64,000 nucleotides of DNA, from positions 1 through 64,000 of the forward strand of contig CAJQPA010000011.1 in NCBI GenBank assembly GCA_905480145.1, read 5' to 3'. The notes beneath the pieces are model-generated. The model was given only the letters and a program-made list of their open reading frames with translations. It ran no database searches and was not told where the DNA came from. Below, in pieces: positions 43,675 through 52,737 of the stretch. The translations under genes and the position numbers were made by a program. The first letter of the stretch is position 1, and every line of letters begins with the position of its first letter. Source of the DNA: an uncultured Flavobacteriales bacterium (GTDB lineage Bacteria; Bacteroidota; Bacteroidia; Flavobacteriales_D; Crocinitomicaceae).

Positions 43675-44235
43675 CTATCTTTTTTCTAATGCTAAAATAC
43701 ATTGTTCACGAAATTCCCAAATTTCAGAAAGTGAATGAGATATTTGTTCGGTCTCTATCCAATTTTTAATGAAGTTCTTATGTAAATCAATCTTTTTAGA
43801 AACAACAACTTCTTTTTCAATTGCGAACTCTTCTATGATATCCGCTTTATAATTATTAAAATCTGATTTTAAATTTGTTGCATCCAGTTCGTTCCCATCT
43901 ATTTTCAAATAACAATGGACTTCAGGGATATAGCTTAAGTCTATTTTTTCAAGAACCTTTCTTATTATTGGAGTATTTATTGAGTTCATTTTATAAATCG
44001 CAATGCACAGCTCAACATTCTCAAATCCGTTCAATTCAGCCACTAATTTAAGAAACGCATGTTTTGAACTACAAGTTCCTTTTCTTTCCGACCAAACCAA
44101 TGTAAAATCTTCTCGGTTTGAATTTCTACCGAAATGAAATTGCCGGACTGTTCTTACTAGATCTTTCCAATCAACAATTCCCGACTCAACAATATCGCTC
44201 GTTAATTCATCTGTCCCCAGTAGCATTCTCTCCAT
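43675..44235 (-). CDS. transglutaminase-like protein of unknown function
   Basis: Cytoplasmic-looking protein of 186 aa. [20 protein letters not shown] with [18 protein letters not shown] reads as the Cys-His-Asp triad of the transglutaminase-like fold (Cys in a GTCSS helix start, His on a strand, Asp in LDATN). That points to a papain-like peptidase, amidase or inactive relative. It is 8 nt downstream of ruvB and 4 nt upstream of queG in one run. I cannot name the substrate, and the assignment rests on motif reading only. Confidence 0.6.
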   Translation of the reverse strand: MERMLLGTDELTSDIVESGIVDWKDLVRTVRQFHFGRNSNREDFTLVWSERKGTCSSKHAFLKLVAELNGFENVELCIAIYKMNSINTPIIRKVLEKIDLSYIPEVHCYLKIDGNELDATNLKSDFNNYKADIIEEFAIEKEVVVSKKIDLHKNFIKNWIETEQISHSLSEIWEFREQCILALEKR

Positions 44236-44243
44236 AAGAATAG

Positions 44244-45266
44244 TTAAAATAATCCTCCTTGTGTCGCGCCAGGATTTTTCCCTAGATGCTTATATGCTTT
44301 CTCTGTGACTTTGCGCCCTCGAGTTGTTCTCATTAAAAATCCTTCTTGAATCAAAAATGGCTCATATACTTCTTCCAAAGTTCCAGCATTTTCACCAATA
44401 GCAGTTGCAATTGTCGTTAAACCAACAGGTCCACCATTAAACTTATCAATGATAGTAGCCAACATTTTATTGTCCATTTCATCCAAGCCATTTTGATCAA
44501 CATTCAATGCTGTCAATGCATGGTTAGTGATTTCGATATCGATATTACCATCTCCCTTCACTTGCGCAAAATCACGAACTCGCCTTAACAATGAATTGGC
44601 AATCCGTGGAGTACCTCTGCTTCTACTCGCTATTTGGTAAGCTGCATCTTCGGAGATTGGAATATCTAAAAGATTAGCCGATCTTTCTACAATTAAAGTA
44701 AGTGTCTTTGAGTCATAATATTGTAATCGTAGATTAATTCCAAAACGGGCTCTTAACGGAGAAGTCAATAATCCTGACCGAGTAGTGGCACCAATCAATG
44801 TAAATGGATTTAATGCTATCTGAACCGTTCTAGCATTAGGTCCTGAATCGATCAAAATATCGATACTATAATCCTCCATGGCAGAATAGAGATACTCTTC
44901 AATAATTGGACTTAAGCGATGAATCTCATCAATAAATAAAACATCCCCTGAATCCAAATTCGTCAAAAGACCTGCTAGGTCTCCAGGTTTATCTAATACG
45001 GGGCCACTAGTAACTTTACAACTGACACTAAGCTCTTTCGCAATAATATTCGCCAGAGTAGTTTTACCAAGTCCCGGAGGTCCATGTAATAAGACATGAT
45101 CTAAGGGTTCGTCGCGCAATATTGCAGCACGAATAAAAATGTCTAAATTTTCAACTATTTTCTTTTGTCCTGTAAAATCCTCTAACTTTTGAGGACGCAA
45201 TACTTTATCGTAGTCTTGATCACCACGTAATTCTGCTTCATCGTTATAATCAAAAGATTCTTCCAA
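44244..45266 (-). CDS. ruvB: Holliday junction helicase RuvB
   Basis: AAA+ motor that drives branch migration with RuvA in recombination. 340 aa. Walker [10 protein letters not shown], Walker [10 protein letters not shown], sensor/Arg finger GATTRSGLL, and the winged-helix C-terminal domain after [12 protein letters not shown]. It starts at TTG 45264-45266 ([13 protein letters not shown]), with no in-frame ATG nearby. It is the first gene of ruvB-transglutaminase-like-queG, starting just after the terminator of the cytochrome operon. Confidence 0.96.
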   Translation of the reverse strand: MEESFDYNDEAELRGDQDYDKVLRPQKLEDFTGQKKIVENLDIFIRAAILRDEPLDHVLLHGPPGLGKTTLANIIAKELSVSCKVTSGPVLDKPGDLAGLLTNLDSGDVLFIDEIHRLSPIIEEYLYSAMEDYSIDILIDSGPNARTVQIALNPFTLIGATTRSGLLTSPLRARFGINLRLQYYDSKTLTLIVERSANLLDIPISEDAAYQIASRSRGTPRIANSLLRRVRDFAQVKGDGNIDIEITNHALTALNVDQNGLDEMDNKMLATIIDKFNGGPVGLTTIATAIGENAGTLEEVYEPFLIQEGFLMRTTRGRKVTEKAYKHLGKNPGATQGGLF

Positions 45267-45290
45267 AGGATTTTGTTTTAATCAAAAATA

Positions 45291-45322
45291 AAAAAAAGCC
45301 CCTTGTCATCGACAAAGGGCTT
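45291..45322 (-). terminator. terminator of the actA-coxA operon
   Basis: Stem AAGCCC-TTGTC / GACAA-GGGCTT with one mismatch and an ATC loop; on the reverse strand it is followed by seven T. It lies 24 nt after the coxA stop. Confidence 0.9.
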
Positions 45323-45346
45323 AAAATAAATTCTATTATAAAAGTT

Positions 45347-47152
45347 CTAATGCTCTTCTTCACCTTCCTTTAAAGGAACGTTTTGAGGAACAAAATCTTC
45401 ATCTGCTCCTGGCTTAGAATAATCATAAGGCCATCTGTGAACGGTTGGAAGTTCTCCATGCCAGTTACCATGTATATGCTCTACAGGTGCTGTCCATTCA
45501 AGCGTATTCGATCTCCAAGGGTTTTGGGGAGCAACTTGCCCTTTAAATATACTGTAGAAGAAATTGAACAAGAAAACCAATTGACCCAAGGCCGCAAATA
45601 TTGCAAAATAAGTGATGATTACATTTAGGTCCATAATAATGTTGAACGTTTCAGTATCGAAATCACCGTAAACTGAATAGTTATAATATCTTCTTGGTGC
45701 TCCTGCTAATCCAACAAAGTGCATTGGGAAGAACACTCCGTATGCTCCAATAATTGTTATCCAGAAGTGAACATATCCAAGACTAGTATTCATCATTTTA
45801 CCAAACATTCTTGGAAACCAATGATAGACACCGGCAAACATACCAAAGACTGCAGATAATCCCATTACAACATGGAAGTGAGCAACCACAAAGTATGTAT
45901 CGTGAACCATAATATCTAATGCGGCATCAGCAAGAATAATTCCAGTAACCCCACCAGAGATGAAGGATGAAACAAGTCCTATTGTAAACAGCATCGCTGG
46001 AGTAAACACAATTGATCCTTTCCATAAAGTCGTGATGTAATTAAATACTTTAACGGCTGAAGGAATTGCAATCAGTAATGTTGTAAATACAAAAACGCTT
46101 CCTAAGAATGGATTCATTCCAGTTATAAACATATGGTGAGCCCAAACAATAAATGATAAGAATGCAATAGCCAATATAGAACCAATCATAGCTCTATATC
46201 CGAAAATAGGCTTCCTAGAATTCGTAGAAATAATTTCAGATGATAATCCCAACGCTGGAATCAATACAATGTATACTTCAGGGTGGCCTAGGAACCAGAA
46301 TAAATGCTGAAATAACAAAGGAGATCCGCCATGTTGAGTTAACATTTCTCCACCGACTATAATATCTGATAAGAAGAAACTAGTTCCAGCCATTCTATCC
46401 ATTATTAACAATAGGGCAGCAGATAATAAAACTGGGAAAGAAAGTACCCCTAGTATAGCAGTTACAAAGAAAGCCCAAATTGTTAGTGGCAAACGTGTCA
46501 TAGACATACCTTTTGTACGTAGGTTTAATACGGTAACGATATAGTTCAAAGAACCAATCAATGAAGACGCAATAAAGACAGACATTGAGAACAACCAAAG
46601 AGTCATACCAAGGCCTGATCCACTGACTGCTTGGGGCAGTGCTGATAAAGGCGGATAGATTGTCCAACCAGCCATTGCAGGTCCAGATTCAACAAACATC
46701 GATACCAACATTAATATTGAAGAAAGAAAGAAGAACCAATATGATAACATGTTCAAGAACCCTGAGGCCATATCACGCGCTCCAATTTGGAAAGGAATCA
46801 AAAGATTAGAGAAGGTCCCCGAAAGACCACCAGTTAATAAGAAGAAAACCATGATCGTACCATGAATTGTTACCAATCCTAAATACATGTCTTCTTTCAT
46901 AACACCTCCTGGTGCCCACTGTTCACCTAAAAAGAATGAAACAAAATCAGATCCTTCACCTGGCCAAGCCAATTGAACTCTAAACAAAATTGATAAAAGC
47001 ATCGCAACAACCCCCATAAAAATGGCAGTCATTAAGAATTGCTTTCCAATCATTTTGTGATCTTGACTAAAGATATATTTTGACACAAAACTTTCTTCAT
47101 GATGGTCATGAGAATCGTTATGTCCGTGTGCTTCGGTTGCTACTGCCGCCAT
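45347..47152 (-). CDS. coxA: cytochrome c oxidase subunit I
   Basis: Catalytic haem-copper subunit reducing O2 to water and pumping protons. 601 aa with about 12 helices. The CuB site WFLGHPEVYIVLIPALG carries the His, the Glu of an A1-type oxidase and the crosslinked Tyr; HHMFITG gives the other CuB His pair, and VAHFHVVMG gives the haem ligands. The N-terminus is His-rich (HGHNDSHDHHEE). Last gene of the actABCDEF-coxBA operon, 39 nt after coxB. Confidence 0.97.
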   Translation of the reverse strand: MAAVATEAHGHNDSHDHHEESFVSKYIFSQDHKMIGKQFLMTAIFMGVVAMLLSILFRVQLAWPGEGSDFVSFFLGEQWAPGGVMKEDMYLGLVTIHGTIMVFFLLTGGLSGTFSNLLIPFQIGARDMASGFLNMLSYWFFFLSSILMLVSMFVESGPAMAGWTIYPPLSALPQAVSGSGLGMTLWLFSMSVFIASSLIGSLNYIVTVLNLRTKGMSMTRLPLTIWAFFVTAILGVLSFPVLLSAALLLIMDRMAGTSFFLSDIIVGGEMLTQHGGSPLLFQHLFWFLGHPEVYIVLIPALGLSSEIISTNSRKPIFGYRAMIGSILAIAFLSFIVWAHHMFITGMNPFLGSVFVFTTLLIAIPSAVKVFNYITTLWKGSIVFTPAMLFTIGLVSSFISGGVTGIILADAALDIMVHDTYFVVAHFHVVMGLSAVFGMFAGVYHWFPRMFGKMMNTSLGYVHFWITIIGAYGVFFPMHFVGLAGAPRRYYNYSVYGDFDTETFNIIMDLNVIITYFAIFAALGQLVFLFNFFYSIFKGQVAPQNPWRSNTLEWTAPVEHIHGNWHGELPTVHRWPYDYSKPGADEDFVPQNVPLKEGEEEH

Positions 47153-47191
47153 TGTTATCTATTTTAAAATAATAATTAACTAATTCCTTTC

Positions 47192-48379
47192 TTACTCAGC
47201 TTTCGCAAAGTATTTATCCTTAAATGTTGCCAATGATTTCGTCTTCATCCAAGCCTTGTATTCAACAGGACTTAATACAACTACTGCCATTTTCATTTTG
47301 TAATGAGATCCACCACAAATTTTGTTACACAATAATGCAAAGTTGAAATCTGAATCCTTGTTTGCATCTTGGTACTCCTTTGTTGTAATATCTGGTGTAA
47401 ATTTAAAACGAGTAGGGAATCCAGGAACCGTATTCATTTGAACCCTGAATTCTGGAAAATATGCTGAGTGAATTACATCCTTCGATCTAAAGCTTAACTC
47501 GTAAGGTGTACCCTTACATAAGTATAAAGTGTCTTTTTGAATGATATCATCCCAAGCATAAGCATCGTTTTTAGAATCATGACGACCCTTCATTTGATGC
47601 AACAAACGAATCAATCGACCTTTACGATCTAAAGTCGTCATCATATCACTTCTTTCTTTCGCTGAAACAACTAATTCTGGATTGTTCAATTTTGCTTCCA
47701 AATCATGAATTCCATTGATTCCATAATCCATATTTTGAATGGCAGAATCGATGGTATTCGTTGTTAATAATGCTAATTCATTATTATCTGTAGTTAATTT
47801 GTAATCAAACTTTCCTAATCTGTTATCAGTACCAGAATATCTAGCTGTCCAGTCAAACTGCTTAGAAAATAACTCCAAACGAATTGCTTCAGGAGCAGCA
47901 TCATCCGTTATCGTGTTCCAAGATCTTAATCCGAAAATGATGATTATGAATAAAACTACAGCGGGAACTGCTGTCCAAATAACTTCTAACTTGTTACTGT
48001 GCGTAAAATAATAAGCTTTTACTCCTGGTTTTCTAACATATTTAAATGCAAAATAGAATAAGAAGATGTGTGTCAAAAAGAAGACGAACAACACGATTGC
48101 AAAATTCACATTGTACAAAACATCCAATCCATGTCCATGAGCTGAAGCCGCTGGTCCTCTACCCGACCAACCAAAGTGCACTATTAACCAAAGAAAACCT
48201 ATGAATAATGATGCACAGAACAGAAGCAACAAATTAGCATTTAATCTATTGTGACGTTCACTTATTTCTGCCTCATTCTTGTTTCCAAGTTTTGACGAAA
48301 GGTCGTATACCTTCATCAAACGTGTCACCGCGATAACACCAAGAATAATAACCGCTATTATGAGTAATTTACTTTCCAT
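47192..48379 (-). CDS. coxB: cytochrome c oxidase subunit II
   Basis: Receives electrons at the CuA centre. 395 aa: three N-terminal hydrophobic stretches (about 5-20, 50-70, 90-112 and a second pair helix at 137-150), then a periplasmic cupredoxin domain. CuA ligands are visible: His in DVIHSAYFPEF, and CNKICGGSHYKM for Cys, Cys, His and Met. An insertion of about 60 residues (TNTIDSAIQNMDYG... ) precedes the CuA part. There is no fused cytochrome c. It lies 27 nt after actF. Confidence 0.96.
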   Translation of the reverse strand: MESKLLIIAVIILGVIAVTRLMKVYDLSSKLGNKNEAEISERHNRLNANLLLLFCASLFIGFLWLIVHFGWSGRGPAASAHGHGLDVLYNVNFAIVLFVFFLTHIFLFYFAFKYVRKPGVKAYYFTHSNKLEVIWTAVPAVVLFIIIIFGLRSWNTITDDAAPEAIRLELFSKQFDWTARYSGTDNRLGKFDYKLTTDNNELALLTTNTIDSAIQNMDYGINGIHDLEAKLNNPELVVSAKERSDMMTTLDRKGRLIRLLHQMKGRHDSKNDAYAWDDIIQKDTLYLCKGTPYELSFRSKDVIHSAYFPEFRVQMNTVPGFPTRFKFTPDITTKEYQDANKDSDFNFALLCNKICGGSHYKMKMAVVVLSPVEYKAWMKTKSLATFKDKYFAKAE

Positions 48380-48406
48380 TGTAATCTAATTATCTATATA
48401 AAATTG

Positions 48407-49594
48407 TTATATCTCGTGGTGAATACTTTCATCCAAGTATGGGTGGTTCACAACGCTTAAAGGTGCTTTTGTCAAGTTGTTAAGAATAATCCTTATAAAA
48501 ATTCCAGCCATTAAAGCCAACATTCCTATTTCTAACATTCCAATACTTGCAGTTGCACCCATTGAACCTCCTGAAACCATTACGTATACGTCCATCCAGT
48601 GACCTAATAGAATAATAATTCCTATTACGGTTAAAGTTCCAGCATGTCTTTTCGCTTCTCTTGACATTAACAATAACATTGGAAACGCAAAATTCACAAT
48701 AAACATCCCGAAATAAAGGAATTGGAAGTTTTCAATTCTCATTTCATAATAGATAACCTCTTCACCCATGTTAGCATACCAGATTAGCATATACTGAGAG
48801 AACCATAAGTATGACCATAAGAAAGAAGTTGCGAAAGTCCATTTACCGATATCATGAATATGATGATCATTTACTTTTGGCAGGTAACCTTGCTTCTTCA
48901 AATAAACAGTCAACATAACCAGCACTGTCATTGAAGAACACCATATTCCAGCGAATGTATACCATCCAAATAAAGTCGAGAACCAGTGAACATCAATTGA
49001 CATAATCCAATCCCAAGATGAAGTAGAACTAAATACAGCAAAGAATACTAAAAACACTGCACCTTTTTTATAGTTTTTAAAATGAATCTCAGTTCCTCCT
49101 TCAATATCTTCTTGTAAAGAGCGTTTTCTAAAGCCTCTCCAGTACCAAAAGTATATTCCTAAATACACGATTGTTCTTATCCAGAAAAATCCTTTATTCA
49201 AGTAACTTGATTTCATTTGAATAATTGAATCGTGTGCAACAACTTCTGGGTCCATCCAAGTATAGATGTGCGCGCCATCTGTAATTGTAAGTGCAATAAA
49301 AACCAATACCAAGAATGCGATTCCATAAGGAACATATCCTGTTAAAGCCTCCATTACTCTTTTAACGGCAACATACCAGCCAGTTTCCGTAGCATACTGT
49401 AAAGCCAAGAAAAATAATGCTCCTAAGCCAATTCCAAAAAAGAATAAGCTATTGATTAAACTATTAGCTAAGAATCTAGTGATAAAATTATCGTCCCCCG
49501 CATGAGTTGCGATTCCGATTGCTGTAAACAAAACACCGATAACGATTAACGTTAGCGTAAAAATGTTTTCCTTTTTTGTTACTTTAAAATCCAT
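48407..49594 (-). CDS. actF: alternative complex III subunit ActF
   Basis: Integral membrane subunit of the quinol:cytochrome c oxidoreductase (ACIII), homologous to ActC and the NrfD-like family without the quinone-site role. 395 aa with about ten helices, for example TLIVIGVLFTAIGIATHAG and LALQYATETGWYVAVKR. It lies between actE (29-nt gap) and coxB, the position usual in Bacteroidetes ActABCDEF-cox clusters. Confidence 0.93.
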   Translation of the reverse strand: MDFKVTKKENIFTLTLIVIGVLFTAIGIATHAGDDNFITRFLANSLINSLFFFGIGLGALFFLALQYATETGWYVAVKRVMEALTGYVPYGIAFLVLVFIALTITDGAHIYTWMDPEVVAHDSIIQMKSSYLNKGFFWIRTIVYLGIYFWYWRGFRKRSLQEDIEGGTEIHFKNYKKGAVFLVFFAVFSSTSSWDWIMSIDVHWFSTLFGWYTFAGIWCSSMTVLVMLTVYLKKQGYLPKVNDHHIHDIGKWTFATSFLWSYLWFSQYMLIWYANMGEEVIYYEMRIENFQFLYFGMFIVNFAFPMLLLMSREAKRHAGTLTVIGIIILLGHWMDVYVMVSGGSMGATASIGMLEIGMLALMAGIFIRIILNNLTKAPLSVVNHPYLDESIHHEI

Positions 49595-49623
49595 GTCGTA
49601 TTACTTATATTGACTTGTGATAA

Positions 49624-50400
49624 TTAATGACTTCCGTGATCGTGATCTCCATGCTCAACCTCAGGAACTTCTACTAATAATTCTAACACAGTTGTTGAAT
49701 CAGAAACTTCAGTGCTTAGCATTTTACCGTAATTCTCATCTTGGAAACTTCTAATGTAGTGAACCAATGTCCAAATCTCTTTTTTATTAATGATTGAGCT
49801 ATGAGAACCCATCATTCCTTTACCATAATAGATAGAGTAAAACATTTGACCATCACTTAATTCTTTCAAGTTCGCATAATCAGGTACCCCAGCAAAAACG
49901 CCATTTACCATCATAGGACCATTACCGTCTCCCTTCTCACCATGACAATGAGCACAATTAGCAGCAAACAATTTTTTACCCGATTTAAATATCGCCTCAG
50001 AATTATCTACTGTCAATTTCATTGGATTCACATCATCTACCGCTAATGCATATTCATCCGCTTCAGTCAATTCAGAATTAAACATACCATGTGATAATCT
50101 AAATGCCTTATTTGCCTTTCTAGCATATGGTAACATTAAAGAAATCTCATCTTCGTTAGTTCCATAATAAGGTACTGTACCATTTGGAGGTGTTAAAGCC
50201 GTTTGAAGCATTTTAATGCTATCGTTTACTCTTCCTTTCACTTCGCCGTAATCTACATAAGGCTCAATTGCAGGAGAACGATACATGTCTGGCATGTATT
50301 CAAATCCTGAGCTATCTGGATCAGCATCACAAGACCCCAACATAAATGAAGAAACCGCTACTAGTGCAATACTCGATATAATTCTTAAATTCAATTTCAT
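49624..50400 (-). CDS. actE: alternative complex III subunit ActE, mono-haem cytochrome c lipoprotein
   Basis: Exported mono-haem cytochrome c of ACIII, passing electrons towards the oxidase. 258 aa with lipobox MLGSC (residues 20-24). One haem site, CAHCHGEKGDGNG (about 148-160), with a distal Met in GKGMMGSH. The C-terminus is His-rich (EHGDHDHGSH). It lies 19 nt after actD. Confidence 0.94.
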   Translation of the reverse strand: MKLNLRIISSIALVAVSSFMLGSCDADPDSSGFEYMPDMYRSPAIEPYVDYGEVKGRVNDSIKMLQTALTPPNGTVPYYGTNEDEISLMLPYARKANKAFRLSHGMFNSELTEADEYALAVDDVNPMKLTVDNSEAIFKSGKKLFAANCAHCHGEKGDGNGPMMVNGVFAGVPDYANLKELSDGQMFYSIYYGKGMMGSHSSIINKKEIWTLVHYIRSFQDENYGKMLSTEVSDSTTVLELLVEVPEVEHGDHDHGSH

Positions 50401-50419
50401 CTCTTTCTATGAAAATTTA

Positions 50420-50953
50420 TTAAATGTCTTTTTGTTCTAACTCCACTATCCCAGTAGATTTTACCATCGCTTCTAACTCGTCTGCCGTAAATTGTTTGTT
50501 TTGAGAAGTTCTAAACTCCATCACAAATTTATCATCTGTTGTTCTTGGGTCAGGATTCTGAGCCTTCATACCTGGTAATGTTCTGTTAGCAATTAAATAA
50601 GTGATTGCCATTCCATGCGCCGCACATAAAACTGTGAACTCAAAAGAAATAGGAACGAATGATAACATATTTTCCATGTAAGAAAAACTTGGTTTACCAC
50701 CAATATTCATTGGCCAATCTATGATCATCATAAACCACATTCCTGTTGTAGCCAATGTAAGACCAATCAATCCATAGATAAAAGCAAAAATTCCTAGTCT
50801 AGTTTGTTCAACTCCAATAATTGGGTCGATACCATGAATTGGAAATGGAGAAAATACTTCTTCCACTTTCACACCTTTTGCAACTAATTTCTTTGCTCCA
50901 TCCTTAAGGATTTCGTCATCGTCATACATTGCATATATTACTCTGTCTGCCAT
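50420..50953 (-). CDS. actD: alternative complex III subunit ActD (DUF3341)
   Basis: Small membrane subunit of ACIII, 177 aa, DUF3341. N-terminal cytoplasmic domain (MADRVIYAMYDDDEILKDGAKKLV, then PFPIHGIDPIIG), followed by two helices (about 58-82 and 100-125). It contains no cofactor motif; its role is structural. It lies 22 nt after actC. Confidence 0.94.
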   Translation of the reverse strand: MADRVIYAMYDDDEILKDGAKKLVAKGVKVEEVFSPFPIHGIDPIIGVEQTRLGIFAFIYGLIGLTLATTGMWFMMIIDWPMNIGGKPSFSYMENMLSFVPISFEFTVLCAAHGMAITYLIANRTLPGMKAQNPDPRTTDDKFVMEFRTSQNKQFTADELEAMVKSTGIVELEQKDI

Positions 50954-50975
50954 GTCTCTAATTTTTTAATTCGAC

Positions 50976-52715
50976 TTAACGATTTTCTATTAATTTCTTT
51001 GCCTGTCCTGCCCAGTCATCTCTTTCCGCTCTACCTGGAAATTTCTTCGTCAATGAATCCAAAAGATCATATTCTTTCTTTGTCATTTTGCTTACTTGAT
51101 CATAAGAAAAGATTCCGATTTTGTTCATTGTTTCTTCAAACTTAGGTCCCACTCCAGAGATTACTTTTAAGTCATCTTTGTTCTCAGCAGATCCATTTCC
51201 TAAAGAATTCATCAACTCAGCTACAGAATTGGCGTCGAATTCACTTTTCGTTTCTTTTGCCGCTTCTTTAGTGCTTTCTGCAACCTTCTCTGTAATTTTG
51301 GCTGCAGGTTCAGCTGTCATCGGAACTGGTTTAGGATGTACTTCGGCATCACCGTTTTTATAAGACTCACCAGAAGATTTCAAGATTGTTTTCAATTCAT
51401 TCAATGCTAAAACTGGAAAGTATCTAGCAAACAACAAGAAGAACACAAAGAACAGTCCAATTGTTCCTAGGTAAACACCTATATCAATGTGACTTGGGTA
51501 ATGCATGCTCCAAGAAGATGGAAGATAATCACGGTGAAGCGATGTAACAATAATTACATAACGCTCGAACCACATTCCGATATTCACTACAATTGAAATA
51601 ATGAATGTGAAAATTAAACTTCTTCTTAGCTTTCTAATCCACATTAACTGCGGAGAAACAACATTACATGTCATCATTGCCGCGTAAGCCCACCAGTAAG
51701 GCCCAGTTGCTCTGTTTACGAATGCGTATGCCTCATACTCAACACCTGAGTACCAAGAAATAAACAATTCTGTAATATATGCAGTACCTACAATAGAACC
51801 TGTAACCATGATTACAATGTTCATGTATTCAACGTGCTTAGTGTGAATATACGCTTCAAGATTCATTGCTTTACGCATGATCAACATTAGCGTTTGTACC
51901 ATTGCGAACCCAGAGAATACCGCCCCCGCAACAAAATAAGGAGGAAAAATAGTGGTGTGCCATCCAGGAATTACCGAAGTGGCGAAATCAAAGGATACAA
52001 TAGAGTGAACAGAAAATACAAGTGGTGTCGCTAAACCTGCAAGAACCAATGAGATCAATTCAAATCTGTTCCAGTGTTTTGCTCTTCCAGACCAACCGAA
52101 TGCTAAGATTGAATACATTCTCTTAGAAACTGGCTTCTTAGCTCTATCTCTAATTGTTGCAAAATCAGGAATCAAACCGATATACCAAAAAACCAAACCA
52201 ACAGAAAGATATGTTGAAATGGCAAATACATCCCATAAAAGAGGTGAGTTAAAGTTTACCCATAAAGAACCAAAGTGATTTGGTAATGGAAGTACCCAAT
52301 AACCTAACCATAAACGACCCATATGAATCAATGGGAACATTCCTGCCATAAATACGGCGAAAATTGTCATTGCCTCTGCAGAACGGTTAATGGCCATTCT
52401 CCATTTCTGACGGAATAATAATAGCACCGCAGAAATTAATGTTCCGGCGTGACCAATACCTACCCACCAAACAAAGTTAGTAATATCCCAAGCCCATCCA
52501 ATGGTCTTATTTAATCCCCAAACACCGACACCTGTACCTAACAGATACAAGATACAACCAATTCCATATAGACCGATTATTAACGCGGCACCGAAAAGAA
52601 TGTACCACATTCTTGGTGCTTTGTCCTCAATTGGTCGACATACATCTTCTGTAATGTCGTGATAAGTCTTATGACCTAATATGAGGGGTTCTCTAATTGC
52701 TGCTTCCTTATGCAT
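50976..52715 (-). CDS. actC: alternative complex III subunit ActC with C-terminal helix-hairpin-helix extension
   Basis: NrfD-like quinol-binding membrane subunit of ACIII. 579 aa; residues 1-440 are about ten helices (HAGTLISAVLLLFRQKW, HTTIFPPYFVAGAVFSG) as in normal ActC. Beyond that comes an extra 140 residues: an Ala/Lys/Glu-rich linker (AEPAAKITEKVAESTKEAAKE) and, at about 514-579, DDLKVISGVGPKFEETMNKIG, a helix-hairpin-helix fold like those appended to ribosomal L21 or DUF4332 proteins. Usual ActC lacks it. The extension should be cytoplasmic if the number of helices is even. Confidence 0.93.
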   Translation of the reverse strand: MHKEAAIREPLILGHKTYHDITEDVCRPIEDKAPRMWYILFGAALIIGLYGIGCILYLLGTGVGVWGLNKTIGWAWDITNFVWWVGIGHAGTLISAVLLLFRQKWRMAINRSAEAMTIFAVFMAGMFPLIHMGRLWLGYWVLPLPNHFGSLWVNFNSPLLWDVFAISTYLSVGLVFWYIGLIPDFATIRDRAKKPVSKRMYSILAFGWSGRAKHWNRFELISLVLAGLATPLVFSVHSIVSFDFATSVIPGWHTTIFPPYFVAGAVFSGFAMVQTLMLIMRKAMNLEAYIHTKHVEYMNIVIMVTGSIVGTAYITELFISWYSGVEYEAYAFVNRATGPYWWAYAAMMTCNVVSPQLMWIRKLRRSLIFTFIISIVVNIGMWFERYVIIVTSLHRDYLPSSWSMHYPSHIDIGVYLGTIGLFFVFFLLFARYFPVLALNELKTILKSSGESYKNGDAEVHPKPVPMTAEPAAKITEKVAESTKEAAKETKSEFDANSVAELMNSLGNGSAENKDDLKVISGVGPKFEETMNKIGIFSYDQVSKMTKKEYDLLDSLTKKFPGRAERDDWAGQAKKLIENR

Positions 52716-52737
52716 TTACAATAGGTATTAATTTCAA

